The position numbers and the translations under genes were made by a program. 51,728 nt of DNA from JADFUS01 sp964368765 (GTDB lineage: Bacteria; Bacteroidota; Bacteroidia; Bacteroidales; Rikenellaceae): the NCBI GenBank assembly GCA_964368765.1, contig CAYJCU010000004.1, forward strand, positions 1 through 51,728, written 5' to 3'. Position 1 is the first letter of the stretch. Every line of letters starts with the position of its first letter. This document shows, piece after piece, positions 1-7,949 of the stretch. A model generated the notes under the pieces. The model was not told where the DNA came from and searched no databases. It saw nothing but the letters and a program-made list of their open reading frames with translations.

Positions 1-101
1 AAAATTTTTGTTTTTGTAAGCCCCTATAATTTAAATTACAACTAATTTATTGTAGGATAGGTGGTTATTAGGTTTTTTGATTTTTTTACTGGACAACAAT
101 A
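1..101. mobile_element. Right end of an insertion element (partial, no transposase gene)
   Basis: The last 23 bases (79-101) match the right end of the 119-bp element at 15169-15287 with one mismatch; both end in ACTGGACAACAATA. The next nine bases (102-110, GTTAAGAAT) would be one copy of a target duplication, but the other end lies outside the window. No ORF is visible in these 101 bases. It is probably the tail of a full insertion sequence or of another short derivative. Confidence 0.6.
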
Positions 102-234
102 GTTAAGAATAGGGTTTTGGCATGGGTTTTGTTCTTATATTTAACGGTTAATATTATTTTTATTTTATATTTTTTATTAATATTTTAAGCTATTTTTGAG
201 TTTGGCATAATGATTGATAATTAATATTTAGAAA
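102..234. other. AT-rich non-coding stretch
   Basis: No ORF is visible here. The stretch is very AT-rich and contains one TAnnTTTG-type box at 191-198, listed separately. Nothing else can be supported. Confidence 0.5.
191..198 (+). promoter_or_regulatory. Possible Bacteroidota -7 box upstream of the paired hairpins
   Basis: TATTTTTG fits the Bacteroidota -7 consensus TAnnTTTG. It lies 37 bases upstream of the first 35-bp repeat, so transcription from here would cross both hairpins at 271-296 and 375-408. No good TTTG -33 element is seen about 20 bases upstream, and the surroundings are AT-rich, so chance is a real alternative. Confidence 0.3.
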
Positions 235-296
235 GTTTCTTCATTTATTTAAGTTTGGGTTAGTAGTAATAGTGGGCTGTCGTGAGACACCCCACT
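235..296 (+). repeat. Direct repeat unit 1: 35-bp leader plus GNRA-type hairpin
   Basis: Positions 235-269 are identical to 345-379 (35 bp, from GTTTCTTCATT to GTTAGTAGTAA). They are followed by a hairpin at 271-296 with 11-bp arms (AGTGGGCTGTC / GACACCCCACT) and the tetraloop GTGA, which is a GNRA loop in RNA. There is one C-C mismatch, five pairs out from the loop. The function is unknown; it could be a small RNA, a regulatory leader or a structured repeat. Confidence 0.7.
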
Positions 297-344
297 TTCT
301 CAAAGGAGAGTGATTGAAGTTAAGATATAAATTGAATGATATAG

Positions 345-408
345 GTTTCTTCATTTATTTAAGTTTGGGTTAGTAGTAAAGGGGTTGTCGTGAGACACCC
401 CCTTTACT
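345..408 (+). repeat. Direct repeat unit 2: 35-bp leader plus GNRA-type hairpin
   Basis: This is the second copy of the unit at 235-296. The leader at 345-379 is identical. The hairpin at 375-408 has 15-bp arms (AGTAAAGGGGTTGTC / GACACCCCCTTTACT) around the same GTGA loop, again with one mismatch five pairs from the loop. The outer stem differs from copy 1 on both arms, yet pairing is kept. That favours a folded RNA or DNA over a simple duplication. Confidence 0.7.
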
Positions 409-426
409 CTTTATGGAAAAGGTATG

Positions 427-839
427 GTGCTCAATAATTCAATAAGGAATGTAACCCAGCAATCTAAAAAGGTATGGTGCCCCCACAGAGCGAACGATAG
501 TGAGCGTCGCCAGCGTAAGCGGGGCGTAGTTTTTGAAGCGTAGCGCACTTTTTTCAAAAAGTGTAATCACTAGCGGTAGCGAGTGCAAAACAATGTTTGC
601 AAAGCAAACGTGGAAGAGTAATCATAAATAATATAAGGTAAATCATATTATCTATAACATTTGCTTCGCAAATTTTTCTTTTTGCAGTCGCTATCGCTCC
701 TAATTATACTTTTGAAAAAGTACGCTACGCTTCAAAACTACGCCTCGCTTACGCTGGCGACGCTCATTATCGTTCGCTCTGAGGAGGCACCATACCTTTT
801 GGAATACTGGGGTTGCATGCCCTGAAAAATCTATGGCAC
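427..839. repeat. Long imperfect inverted repeat, about 410 bp
   Basis: The arm at about 467-607 is the reverse complement of about 661-800 with scattered mismatches and small indels. Both arms carry AAAAGGTATGGTGC, a GAGCGAACGATA-type block, a GCGTCGCCAGCGTAAGCG block and GTAGTTTT-GAAGCGTAGCG. Weaker similarity extends outward to about 427 and 839. The short centre is AT-rich. The arms are themselves built from small palindromes such as GTTTGC-AAA-GCAAAC. AAAAGGTATGGTGC also occurs a third time, in direct orientation, at 417-430. No ORF is present. Confidence 0.8.
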
Positions 840-863
840 ACTATTACATCATATTTATACAAA

Positions 864-890
864 AAAAGGGTGCCTATATGGCACCCTTTT
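864..890 (-). terminator. Intrinsic terminator downstream of cysS
   Basis: A perfect 11-bp stem (AAAAGGGTGCC / GGCACCCTTTT) with a 5-base loop lies just past the cysS stop. Read on the minus strand it is followed by a run of T. The symmetrical A and T flanks could also let it work on the plus strand. Confidence 0.85.
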
Positions 891-897
891 AGAAATA

Positions 898-2361
898 TTA
901 TATCTCCCAGTCAAAACCATCTTTGCGGTCTTTTACCTTTACCCCTAGTTCTGTTAGGGCATCACGTAACTTGTCTGATGTAGCCCAATCTTTATTTGCT
1001 TTTGCATCCATACGCATATTGAGAACCATATTAATAACACCCGATAACATGTCACTATTACCCTCGTCGCCCTCGCTCTTAAGTCCTAGAATATCATTAA
1101 CAATACTCTTTACCTCACTGCGTAGATGCTCTAAATCGCTATCAGATATTGTTATCTCATTATTATCTATCTGATTAATAATCCTAACAACATCAAAAAG
1201 CTTAGCTATTGCAATAGGTGTGTTAATATCATCATAAAGAGCCTCATAACTCTCTTCTATCAGTTTGCGCATCTCACTATTGCACTCAGCATCGGCACTG
1301 CTCTTTAACTTATCTAGTGTTGTAACACCTTTCATAAGCCTCTCAAACCCTTTTTGTGCCGCTTGCAGTGCCTCATTAGAAAAATCAAGAGTACTGCGGT
1401 AGTGCGCTTGTAGTATAAAAAAACGTATAGTCATAGGGGTGTATGCCTGCACCAATAGCTCGTGCTTGCCCGTAAATAGCTCTTCAAGGGTTATGAAGTT
1501 ACCTAACGATTTACCCATCTTCTGCCCATTGATAGTAATCATATTGTTATGCATCCAGTAGTTGGCACCATCATTATTATGCGCCACCACATTTTGAGCT
1601 ATCTCACACTCATGATGCGGAAACATAAGATCCATACCACCTCCATGAATATCAAATCTATCTCCGAGATATTTTGCACTCATAGCAGAGCACTCTAGAT
1701 GCCACCCTGGGAAACCATCGCTCCATGGTGATGGCCACCTCATAATATGCTCAGGAGAGGCCTTTTTCCAAAGGGCGAAATCGAAATTATTACGCTTATC
1801 ACTCTGCCCATCAAGCGAACGGCTACCCGACTGCATATCCTCTAGGATACGTCCTGATAGCTCTCCATATTTATACTCTTTATTATACTTCTCTACATCA
1901 AAATATATAGAGCCATTTGACTCATAACCAAAACCCTTCTCTACTATTGTCTTAACAATCTCTATCTGCTCAATGATATGACCCGAGGCAAGAGGCTCAA
2001 TAGATGGTTGCTTAACACCCATCTCACGCATAGCATCACGGTAGCGATTGGTATAGTATTGCGCCACCTCCATAGGCTCTACCTGCTCAAGGCGTGCCTT
2101 TTTCGCTATCTTATCCTCGCCTGCATCGGCATCATTCTCTAGGTGTCCCACATCTGTTATGTTACGCACATAGCGCACCTTATAACCTGCATGAGTCAAT
2201 ACCCTAAACAGAATGTCAAAAGTGACAGATGGTCTAGCATGTCCTAAATGAGGGTCGCCATAAACAGTAGGGCCACACACATATAACCCAACTAGTGGTG
2301 GGTTAATAGGAACAAACTCCTCTTTCTTACGAGTAAGTGTGTTATATATATTCAATTTCAT
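898..2361 (-). CDS. cysS: Cysteinyl-tRNA synthetase
   Basis: Charges tRNA-Cys with cysteine in the cytoplasm (class I aminoacyl-tRNA synthetase). The protein starts MKLNIYNTLTRKKE, then CGPTVYGDPHLGHARPSV with the HIGH-type motif HLGH. The zinc-site stretches GWHLECSAMS and HHECE follow, then the KMSKS-type motif KMGKSLGN. The tRNA-binding C-terminal part ends in a typical VKDRKDG segment. The ATG at 2361 gives 487 residues, the usual length. An in-frame TTG ten codons upstream (2391) overlaps the promoter box and is not the likely start. It is one of only two minus-strand genes here. Confidence 0.96.
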   Translation of the reverse strand: MKLNIYNTLTRKKEEFVPINPPLVGLYVCGPTVYGDPHLGHARPSVTFDILFRVLTHAGYKVRYVRNITDVGHLENDADAGEDKIAKKARLEQVEPMEVAQYYTNRYRDAMREMGVKQPSIEPLASGHIIEQIEIVKTIVEKGFGYESNGSIYFDVEKYNKEYKYGELSGRILEDMQSGSRSLDGQSDKRNNFDFALWKKASPEHIMRWPSPWSDGFPGWHLECSAMSAKYLGDRFDIHGGGMDLMFPHHECEIAQNVVAHNNDGANYWMHNNMITINGQKMGKSLGNFITLEELFTGKHELLVQAYTPMTIRFFILQAHYRSTLDFSNEALQAAQKGFERLMKGVTTLDKLKSSADAECNSEMRKLIEESYEALYDDINTPIAIAKLFDVVRIINQIDNNEITISDSDLEHLRSEVKSIVNDILGLKSEGDEGNSDMLSGVINMVLNMRMDAKANKDWATSDKLRDALTELGVKVKDRKDGFDWEI

Positions 2362-2388
2362 AATAGTTCTTAAATAATTTATATGGTG

Positions 2389-2396
2389 CAAAATTA
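2389..2396 (-). promoter_or_regulatory. Putative -7 box of cysS
   Basis: On the minus strand this reads TAATTTTG, a match to TAnnTTTG, about 28 bases upstream of the cysS ATG at 2361. It overlaps the alternative TTG codon at 2391, which supports the downstream start. Confidence 0.55.
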
Positions 2397-2439
2397 ATAA
2401 AAAAAATGATAATTTAGATATAAAATCAAATATTTTACC

Positions 2440-2447
2440 TATTTTTG
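2440..2447 (+). promoter_or_regulatory. Putative -7 box of the clcA operon
   Basis: TATTTTTG matches TAnnTTTG and ends 37 bases before the ATG of the ClC gene. It is back to back with the cysS box at 2389-2396, as expected in a divergent promoter region. The -33 element is not clear. Confidence 0.5.
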
Positions 2448-2484
2448 CAAGTTGTATACGTAGTGGATAACCAAACGATTAAAT

Positions 2485-4260
2485 ATGAGAAAATTCAACT
2501 TTAGAAATTTTAATAACCTTTTTGTAAATATATCTGATAAGAGCAATGAGAAGCGCACACTTATTATTCTAGCGGTATTTATTGGAATATTTGCTGCACT
2601 TGTTGTTTTTCTTTTTGAGGCGGTAGTTGCTGGTATTAAAGATACGGTTTTTGAGATATACTCTAAGCCCGGTCTTAACTACCTAATCTTTGTTACCCCA
2701 GTTGTGGGTATTATTTTAGTTACACTCTTTGTTAAGTATCTTATTAAAGATGATATAAGTCACGGTGTTACTAAGGTGTTAAAGGCTATTTCTAAAAAAT
2801 CGTCTAAAATAAAGGGGCATAACACCTACTCATCAATGATCGCAGGTGCTTTGACTATTGGTTTTGGTGGTAGTGTGGGGCCTGAGGCTCCTACGGTGCT
2901 TACTGGTTCGGCTATTGGCTCTAACTTCGGTAAACTTTTTGGGCTTAGTCATCGCCAAACAACAATATTATTGGGGTGCGGTGCTGCGGCAGCCTTAGCA
3001 GCTATTTTTAAGGCTCCTATTACGGGGGTGGTCTTTGTGTTAGAGGTTCTGCTTATTGAGATGGCTATATCATCTATGATACCTATACTTATAGCGGCTG
3101 TTACATCAACCGTATTAACCTATATGATACACGATGCGGTACCCGTATTCCATACAGAGCTAGCGGCATCGCCAGTAGCGGTAAAAGATATGCCATTCTA
3201 CATCATTTTAGGTATTATCAGTGGTTATGTGTCATACTATATTATTTTGTCTTCTAGTAAGATAGAGGGTTGGTTTAAAAAGATTAAAAAACAGTATATT
3301 AAGTGGATAATAGGCGGTAGTGCAATAGGTATATTGGTTGGACTTCTTCCTCCACTTTATGGGCAGGGTTACGACTCGATAACAACACTTCTTAGCGGAA
3401 ATATAGATTCGCTATTTGATAATTCGTTATTTAGTGATTTTAAAGATAATAACTGGGTGGTTATTGGTTTTCTTGCAGCTATTATTATCTTTAAATCGGT
3501 AGCTATGGCGTGTACCAACGCCGCAGGAGGTGTAGGAGGGGTCTTTGCGCCATCTATCTTCCTAGGGGCATTTACTGGGTTCTTTACCGCCTATGTTATT
3601 AATACTATTTTTGGGCTAGATTTACCTATCGTATGTTTTGTGCTTGTGGGTATGGCTGGTGTTATGTCGGGGGCTATGGATTCGCCATTAACGGCTATAT
3701 TCCTAATTGCTGAGATAACAGGGGGTTATGAGTTATTTGTGCCGCTTATGTTGGTGGCTGCCATATCGTATGCTATTAGCTACTATCATGCTCCCTATTC
3801 GGTCTACACACGAGAGTTTGTTATGAAGGGCGATACTGTAACCCTTAGTAAAGAGCGAACACTACTATATCTTGATATAAACAGATTGATTGAGTGTGAT
3901 TTTACAACGGTGCACAGAGATATGACACTTAGAGATATGGTTGAGGTGGTTGCTGAGAGTAAACGTAACCTATATCCCGTTGTGAATGAGGCACGTAATC
4001 TGATAGGGTATTTAACTCTTGATGATATACGTAAAGATATATTTCATCCAGAGATGCTAGATGAACATAAGGTTTCAGATTATATGTCTGTGCCACCTGC
4101 CGTTATTCTTGAAGATGATAGCATTGCTGTTATCCTTGATAAGTTTGATAGTAGTGGTAGCTGGAATCTGCCTGTTGTTACATCTGATGAGAGGAGATAT
4201 TTGGGTTTTATCTCTAAGTCAAAAATTTTCTCTGAATATAGAAGTGAACTACAAAACTAG
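2485..4260 (+). CDS. ClC-family chloride channel/transporter with C-terminal CBS pair
   Basis: An inner-membrane ClC protein of 591 residues: a multi-helix ClC core (about 25-445) followed by two CBS domains (about 465-585) that usually bind adenine nucleotides. The selectivity motifs are visible as GSVGPE (gating glutamate E134) and GGVGGVFAP. In the stretch FVLEVLL the first glutamate is E187, and the next residue, which is the proton glutamate E203 in the E. coli antiporter, is valine V188, as in animal ClC channels. This suggests, but does not prove, a passive channel. It is the first gene of a tight run with ybbR and coaE (gaps of 7 and 2 bases). Confidence 0.93.
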   Translation: MRKFNFRNFNNLFVNISDKSNEKRTLIILAVFIGIFAALVVFLFEAVVAGIKDTVFEIYSKPGLNYLIFVTPVVGIILVTLFVKYLIKDDISHGVTKVLKAISKKSSKIKGHNTYSSMIAGALTIGFGGSVGPEAPTVLTGSAIGSNFGKLFGLSHRQTTILLGCGAAAALAAIFKAPITGVVFVLEVLLIEMAISSMIPILIAAVTSTVLTYMIHDAVPVFHTELAASPVAVKDMPFYIILGIISGYVSYYIILSSSKIEGWFKKIKKQYIKWIIGGSAIGILVGLLPPLYGQGYDSITTLLSGNIDSLFDNSLFSDFKDNNWVVIGFLAAIIIFKSVAMACTNAAGGVGGVFAPSIFLGAFTGFFTAYVINTIFGLDLPIVCFVLVGMAGVMSGAMDSPLTAIFLIAEITGGYELFVPLMLVAAISYAISYYHAPYSVYTREFVMKGDTVTLSKERTLLYLDINRLIECDFTTVHRDMTLRDMVEVVAESKRNLYPVVNEARNLIGYLTLDDIRKDIFHPEMLDEHKVSDYMSVPPAVILEDDSIAVILDKFDSSGSWNLPVVTSDERRYLGFISKSKIFSEYRSELQN

Positions 4261-4267
4261 TTTATAG

Positions 4268-5287
4268 ATGTCAAAAAAAATAAAGGATATAAAAGAGCTA
4301 CCAGAGGCTAAGATGCTAATGGATGGTGTGGGCAATATCTACCGCTATGTTAAAAAACAGGTTAATGATAGGGTCTTCGCTGTTGCTTTTATTATCTCTC
4401 TTACTGCATGGTTTTTATATACTCTATCAGGTAATTTTACAACTATGGTTACCTATCCTGTTAAAATTACGGGGGCACTTGTTAGCGACTCAACAGATAA
4501 TGAGCTAGAAGAGTCTAAGATTTATGATATAGATTGCAAGGTTACGGGTAGTGGCTTTGGTATATGGCGTAGTAAGATGGGCTCTACAATAAGGATTAAT
4601 ACCTCTGAGCTACAACCACAAAAATCATCTGAGGGTAACTATGTTATCAATGTGTCGTCGCTTGAAAAGGTTATCAGTAATAAGGTAAATGGAGTTGTTA
4701 TAGATAATATTTACTCTGATGACATCGTTTTTAAGGCATTAACGCAAACAACAAAGCAGGTGCCTATCACTCCAATAGTAAATATAAAGAGTAGTGGTTA
4801 CTATATGCCAATAGGGGATGTAGTGACTGATCCTACCTATATAACAATAACGGGGCCTATTGATAAGGTTAATGCCATAACATCTGTTACCACCTACCCT
4901 GTGAAGATAGAGAGTAAGAAGAGTAGTGTGACAGGAGAACTAGAGCTGTTACCTATTGAAAATATACAGTTTAGTAGAGATGTAATTCAATACTATATGC
5001 GTTTTGCTAGATATGTAGAGCGTAAAGTTACTATGCCTATTGTTATACAGGGGGATATGTTCTCTATTTATGAGGTGTTACCCGAAACTATTGAGGTTAC
5101 ATTTAATATAGCAGAGGAGATATATCACGATTTTAAACCTGAACAGATAGAGGCTTATATAGATCTTTCAGAGTATAAAAATAGTGATAAAAATATGCAT
5201 ATAGTGCAGTTTGATGGTCTTCCAGAGGGTGTTGAGATTCGTAATCAGAGACCATCTCATGTGGTTGTATATAACGGAGGTTTTTAG
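4268..5287 (+). CDS. YbbR-like domain protein, membrane-anchored
   Basis: A 339-residue protein with one N-terminal membrane segment (about 37-55, VAFIISLTAWFLYTL). The rest is a periplasmic beta-rich region with YbbR-type repeats, e.g. VVTDPTYITITGP, a typical YbbR repeat end. In Firmicutes the YbbR protein CdaR regulates the diadenylate cyclase CdaA; no cyclase gene is adjacent here, so the role is unknown. In Bacteroidota a ybbR gene next to coaE is common, and here coaE starts 2 bases downstream. Confidence 0.8.
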   Translation: MSKKIKDIKELPEAKMLMDGVGNIYRYVKKQVNDRVFAVAFIISLTAWFLYTLSGNFTTMVTYPVKITGALVSDSTDNELEESKIYDIDCKVTGSGFGIWRSKMGSTIRINTSELQPQKSSEGNYVINVSSLEKVISNKVNGVVIDNIYSDDIVFKALTQTTKQVPITPIVNIKSSGYYMPIGDVVTDPTYITITGPIDKVNAITSVTTYPVKIESKKSSVTGELELLPIENIQFSRDVIQYYMRFARYVERKVTMPIVIQGDMFSIYEVLPETIEVTFNIAEEIYHDFKPEQIEAYIDLSEYKNSDKNMHIVQFDGLPEGVEIRNQRPSHVVVYNGGF

Positions 5288-5289
5288 TT

Positions 5290-5865
5290 ATGAGAGTAGG
5301 ATTAACAGGCGGAATAGGGAGTGGCAAGAGCTATGTGGCTGCTATTTTTGAGCTATTAGGGGCGTGCGTCTATCGCTCTGATGATAGGGCTAAAGAGCTT
5401 ATGGTTACCGATAGCGGTTTGATAGCCGAGATAAAGAGTAGTTTTGGTGATGACTCATACTGTGAAGATGGTTCGCTTAATAGAGAGTATCTTGCAGCAC
5501 AAATATTTTCATGTAGTGAGGCACGTGAGAGGCTTAATGGATTGGTGCACCCAGCTGTGGCACGTGATTTTATCTGTTATGCCGAAGAGAATAGTGATAA
5601 ATTGGTTATCATAGAGTCTGCGATACTTTTTGAGAGTGGTTTTAATAGGTTTGTAGATAGTGTTGTTGCTGTAACTGCTGATATAGAGTGCAGAGTGGCA
5701 CGTGTTGTTAGGCGTGATGGCGTTGGGGATGATATTGTGCGTAGGCGTATAGCTGCACAGATGAGTGATAATGAGCGCAATGAGTTATCTGATTTCCTGA
5801 TAATAAATAGCGATAGAGAGCTACTATTACCTCAGGTGGTTGAAGTTTACAATAAATGCAAATAA
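5290..5865 (+). CDS. coaE: Dephospho-CoA kinase
   Basis: Catalyses the last step of coenzyme A synthesis, ATP-dependent phosphorylation of the 3'-hydroxyl of dephospho-CoA. The 191-residue protein opens with MRVGLTGGIGSGKSYVAA, a clear P-loop. It continues with the CoA-domain pattern HPAV, then VIIESAILFESGF (substrate binding) and RVVRRDGV. The length is usual. The ATG at 5290 follows the ybbR stop by 2 bases, so translation is probably coupled. Confidence 0.94.
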   Translation: MRVGLTGGIGSGKSYVAAIFELLGACVYRSDDRAKELMVTDSGLIAEIKSSFGDDSYCEDGSLNREYLAAQIFSCSEARERLNGLVHPAVARDFICYAEENSDKLVIIESAILFESGFNRFVDSVVAVTADIECRVARVVRRDGVGDDIVRRRIAAQMSDNERNELSDFLIINSDRELLLPQVVEVYNKCK

Positions 5866-5902
5866 AGGTTTGAGCTTTAGCCCGACCTAAATTGATAAGG
5901 CA

Positions 5903-6973
5903 ATGACAAAATACGAGCGTGAAGAGGTTGAGTTTCTACTCTTAGAGGATGAGACACTGTTGGAGAGAGCCCATAATATAAAGGGGGACTATGTTGGATA
6001 TGTTACATATCTGCGTGGTCTTATTGAGTTGTCTAATAGCTGTATCAAGAACTGTTTATATTGCGGTATCCGTAAAGATAATAGTAATGTAGAGAGGTAT
6101 TCGCTAACCGATGATGAGGTGTTATCTGCTGCTAGGTATGCCTATGAGAATAGATATGGAAGTATAGCTATTCAATCTGGAGAGATGGTCTCAACTGAGC
6201 ACACCGCCCGAATAACCAGATTACTTCACAAGATAAAAGAGATGAGTAACGGAGAGCTAGGTGTTACACTATCTCTAGGAGAGCAACGCCGTGAGACCTA
6301 TGAAGAGTGGTTTAAGGCGGGGGCTGAGAGGTATCTTCTGCGCATAGAGAGTAGTAATGAAGAGTTATATAATAGGATTCATCCAAATAACTCGCTACAT
6401 AGTTATAGGTCGAGGATAGAGGCACTTCACACACTCAGAGATACTGGTTATCAGGTGGGTACCGGGGTGATGATAGGTCTCCCTTTTCAGACAAAACAGA
6501 ATTTGGTTGAAGATCTCCTCTTTTTTAAATCTATGAATATAGATATGTGTGGTATGGGGCCCTATTTGTCACATTGCGATGCCCCTCTATCACAATATGA
6601 TGGTCTGTTATGGAGTATAGAAGAGCGTTTTGAGATGACTCTACGTATGGTAGCTACACTTCGTATTGTTATGCCTACTATAAATATAGCGGCTACAACG
6701 GCACTGCAAGCGATAGACCCTACGGGGCGTGAAAAGGCGCTATGGGCGGGTGCTAATGTTATAATGCCAAATATAACACCTGTTACTACACGTGCACAAT
6801 ATAAGTTATATGAAAATAAACCGATTAGCGAAGATTGTTTGGATGTGCAGGATAAGAGCCTATTTGAGAGGATAGTAAATGCAGGGGATGAGATAGGGTT
6901 TGGAGAGAAGGGCACCTCTCGTCACTATCGTAATCGTAAGAAGGCGAAAGGCATAAATATACGCATGGATTAA
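5903..6973 (+). CDS. hydE: [FeFe]-hydrogenase maturation radical SAM protein HydE
   Basis: A radical SAM enzyme of 356 residues. The cluster motif CX3CX2C is at C47, C51 and C54 (SCIKNCLYCG), as in HydE, and is followed by IQSGE, RYLLRIESS and GTGVMIGLPFQT, all typical of HydE. HydE helps build the dithiolate-bridged diiron subcluster of [FeFe]-hydrogenase. The partners hydF and hydG and any hydrogenase gene are absent from this window, so they would have to lie elsewhere. The related enzymes PylB and BioB are less likely given motif spacing and context. Confidence 0.87.
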   Translation: MTKYEREEVEFLLLEDETLLERAHNIKGDYVGYVTYLRGLIELSNSCIKNCLYCGIRKDNSNVERYSLTDDEVLSAARYAYENRYGSIAIQSGEMVSTEHTARITRLLHKIKEMSNGELGVTLSLGEQRRETYEEWFKAGAERYLLRIESSNEELYNRIHPNNSLHSYRSRIEALHTLRDTGYQVGTGVMIGLPFQTKQNLVEDLLFFKSMNIDMCGMGPYLSHCDAPLSQYDGLLWSIEERFEMTLRMVATLRIVMPTINIAATTALQAIDPTGREKALWAGANVIMPNITPVTTRAQYKLYENKPISEDCLDVQDKSLFERIVNAGDEIGFGEKGTSRHYRNRKKAKGINIRMD

Positions 6974-7004
6974 TAAAAAAGGACGGAATAAAAAAATAAA
7001 TATT

Positions 7005-7730
7005 ATGGAACAGAGTATTATTTCTTTGCGTGAGGCTACTGTGTGTCACTCAAGAAAAGGTCGTTCATCATCTGATATAGTATTAACCGATGTTAATATG
7101 GAGGTTGGACGTGGCGAGTTGATATATTTTGTTGGAAAGATAGGTAGTGGCAAGAGTTCGCTACTTAAGATGCTTTATGGCGAGATACCAATGTATAATG
7201 GCGAGGGCATGGTGGCAGGTTATAATCTAGAGCGTTTGCGCCAGAGTCAAGTGCCTTATCTACGTCGTAAATTGGGTATTGTGTTTCAAGATTTCCAACT
7301 GTTACCCGATAGGAACCTATATTCAAATCTTGAATTTGTGCTTAAGGCTACCCGTTGGCGTCGTACCTCTGAGATAAAACAGCGTATAGAGCAGATGCTT
7401 GAGCTGGTTGGATTGACACATATGGCCTATGAGCAGCCGCACCGCCTATCAAGAGGACAACAGCAACGATTAGCAGTGGGAAGGGCTTTTATCAACCATC
7501 CTGAGTTGATTCTAGCCGACGAGCCTACGGGTAATCTCGATTTTGTAGCAGCAGAGGAGGTGATGGAGTTATTTATGGATATTATCTCAATGGGAACAAG
7601 TGTTATAATAGCTACGCATGATATGTCTATCATTGAAAGATACCCCTCTCGCACCTTTGCTTTTGAGGATGGAAAAGTGTTTGAGATAGATTTAGATAAT
7701 TTTTTAGGAGGAGAAAATAACGACCAATAA
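7005..7730 (+). CDS. ftsE: ABC transporter ATP-binding protein, FtsE-like
   Basis: A 241-residue ABC ATPase with Walker A GKIGSGKSS (44-52), a Q-loop (FQDFQLLPDRNL), signature LSRGQQQRLAVGRA, Walker B LILADEPTGNLD and the switch histidine in ATHD. The FQDFQLLPDR pattern is that of FtsE, which works with the permease FtsX to control cell-wall hydrolases at division. No ftsX lies next to it, which is usual in Bacteroidota. A LolD/MacB-type ATPase is the alternative. It lies 31 bases after hydE. Confidence 0.82.
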   Translation: MEQSIISLREATVCHSRKGRSSSDIVLTDVNMEVGRGELIYFVGKIGSGKSSLLKMLYGEIPMYNGEGMVAGYNLERLRQSQVPYLRRKLGIVFQDFQLLPDRNLYSNLEFVLKATRWRRTSEIKQRIEQMLELVGLTHMAYEQPHRLSRGQQQRLAVGRAFINHPELILADEPTGNLDFVAAEEVMELFMDIISMGTSVIIATHDMSIIERYPSRTFAFEDGKVFEIDLDNFLGGENNDQ

Positions 7731-7770
7731 TTGGTTATTGCAAAGAATTAACAATTTTTTTTCGATTTTG

Positions 7771-7802
7771 TTTGCATAATAAAAAATAAACTATTAGTTT
7801 TG
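7771..7802 (+). promoter_or_regulatory. Putative promoter of korAB
   Basis: A TTTG -33 element (7771-7774) and a TAGTTTTG -7 box (7795-7802) are separated by exactly 20 bases, a good fit to the Bacteroidota vegetative consensus. It lies in the 219-base spacer before korA and leaves a leader of about 140 bases. The spacing equals that of the folD promoter. Confidence 0.65.
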
Positions 7803-7949
7803 AACCCAAATTCTTAACAAAAATTTAAGAGGTATAGTATAAGTTGCTATCAAAGAGAATAGAGAATAGTATAAATAGATTAATTTATATAAGTTAAACT
7901 AACCCCTCATAAATTATGAGGTATATAAAAACTTACAAAACGAGAGATT

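Noticed and set aside
235..408. CRISPR-like repeats
   Set aside because: There are only two units, the non-repeated part is a hairpin and its flank rather than a spacer, and no cas gene is present.
923..1174. Plus-strand ORF of 83 codons inside cysS
   Set aside because: It is antisense to a well-supported synthetase gene, has no recognisable domain and no promoter; it is a shadow frame.
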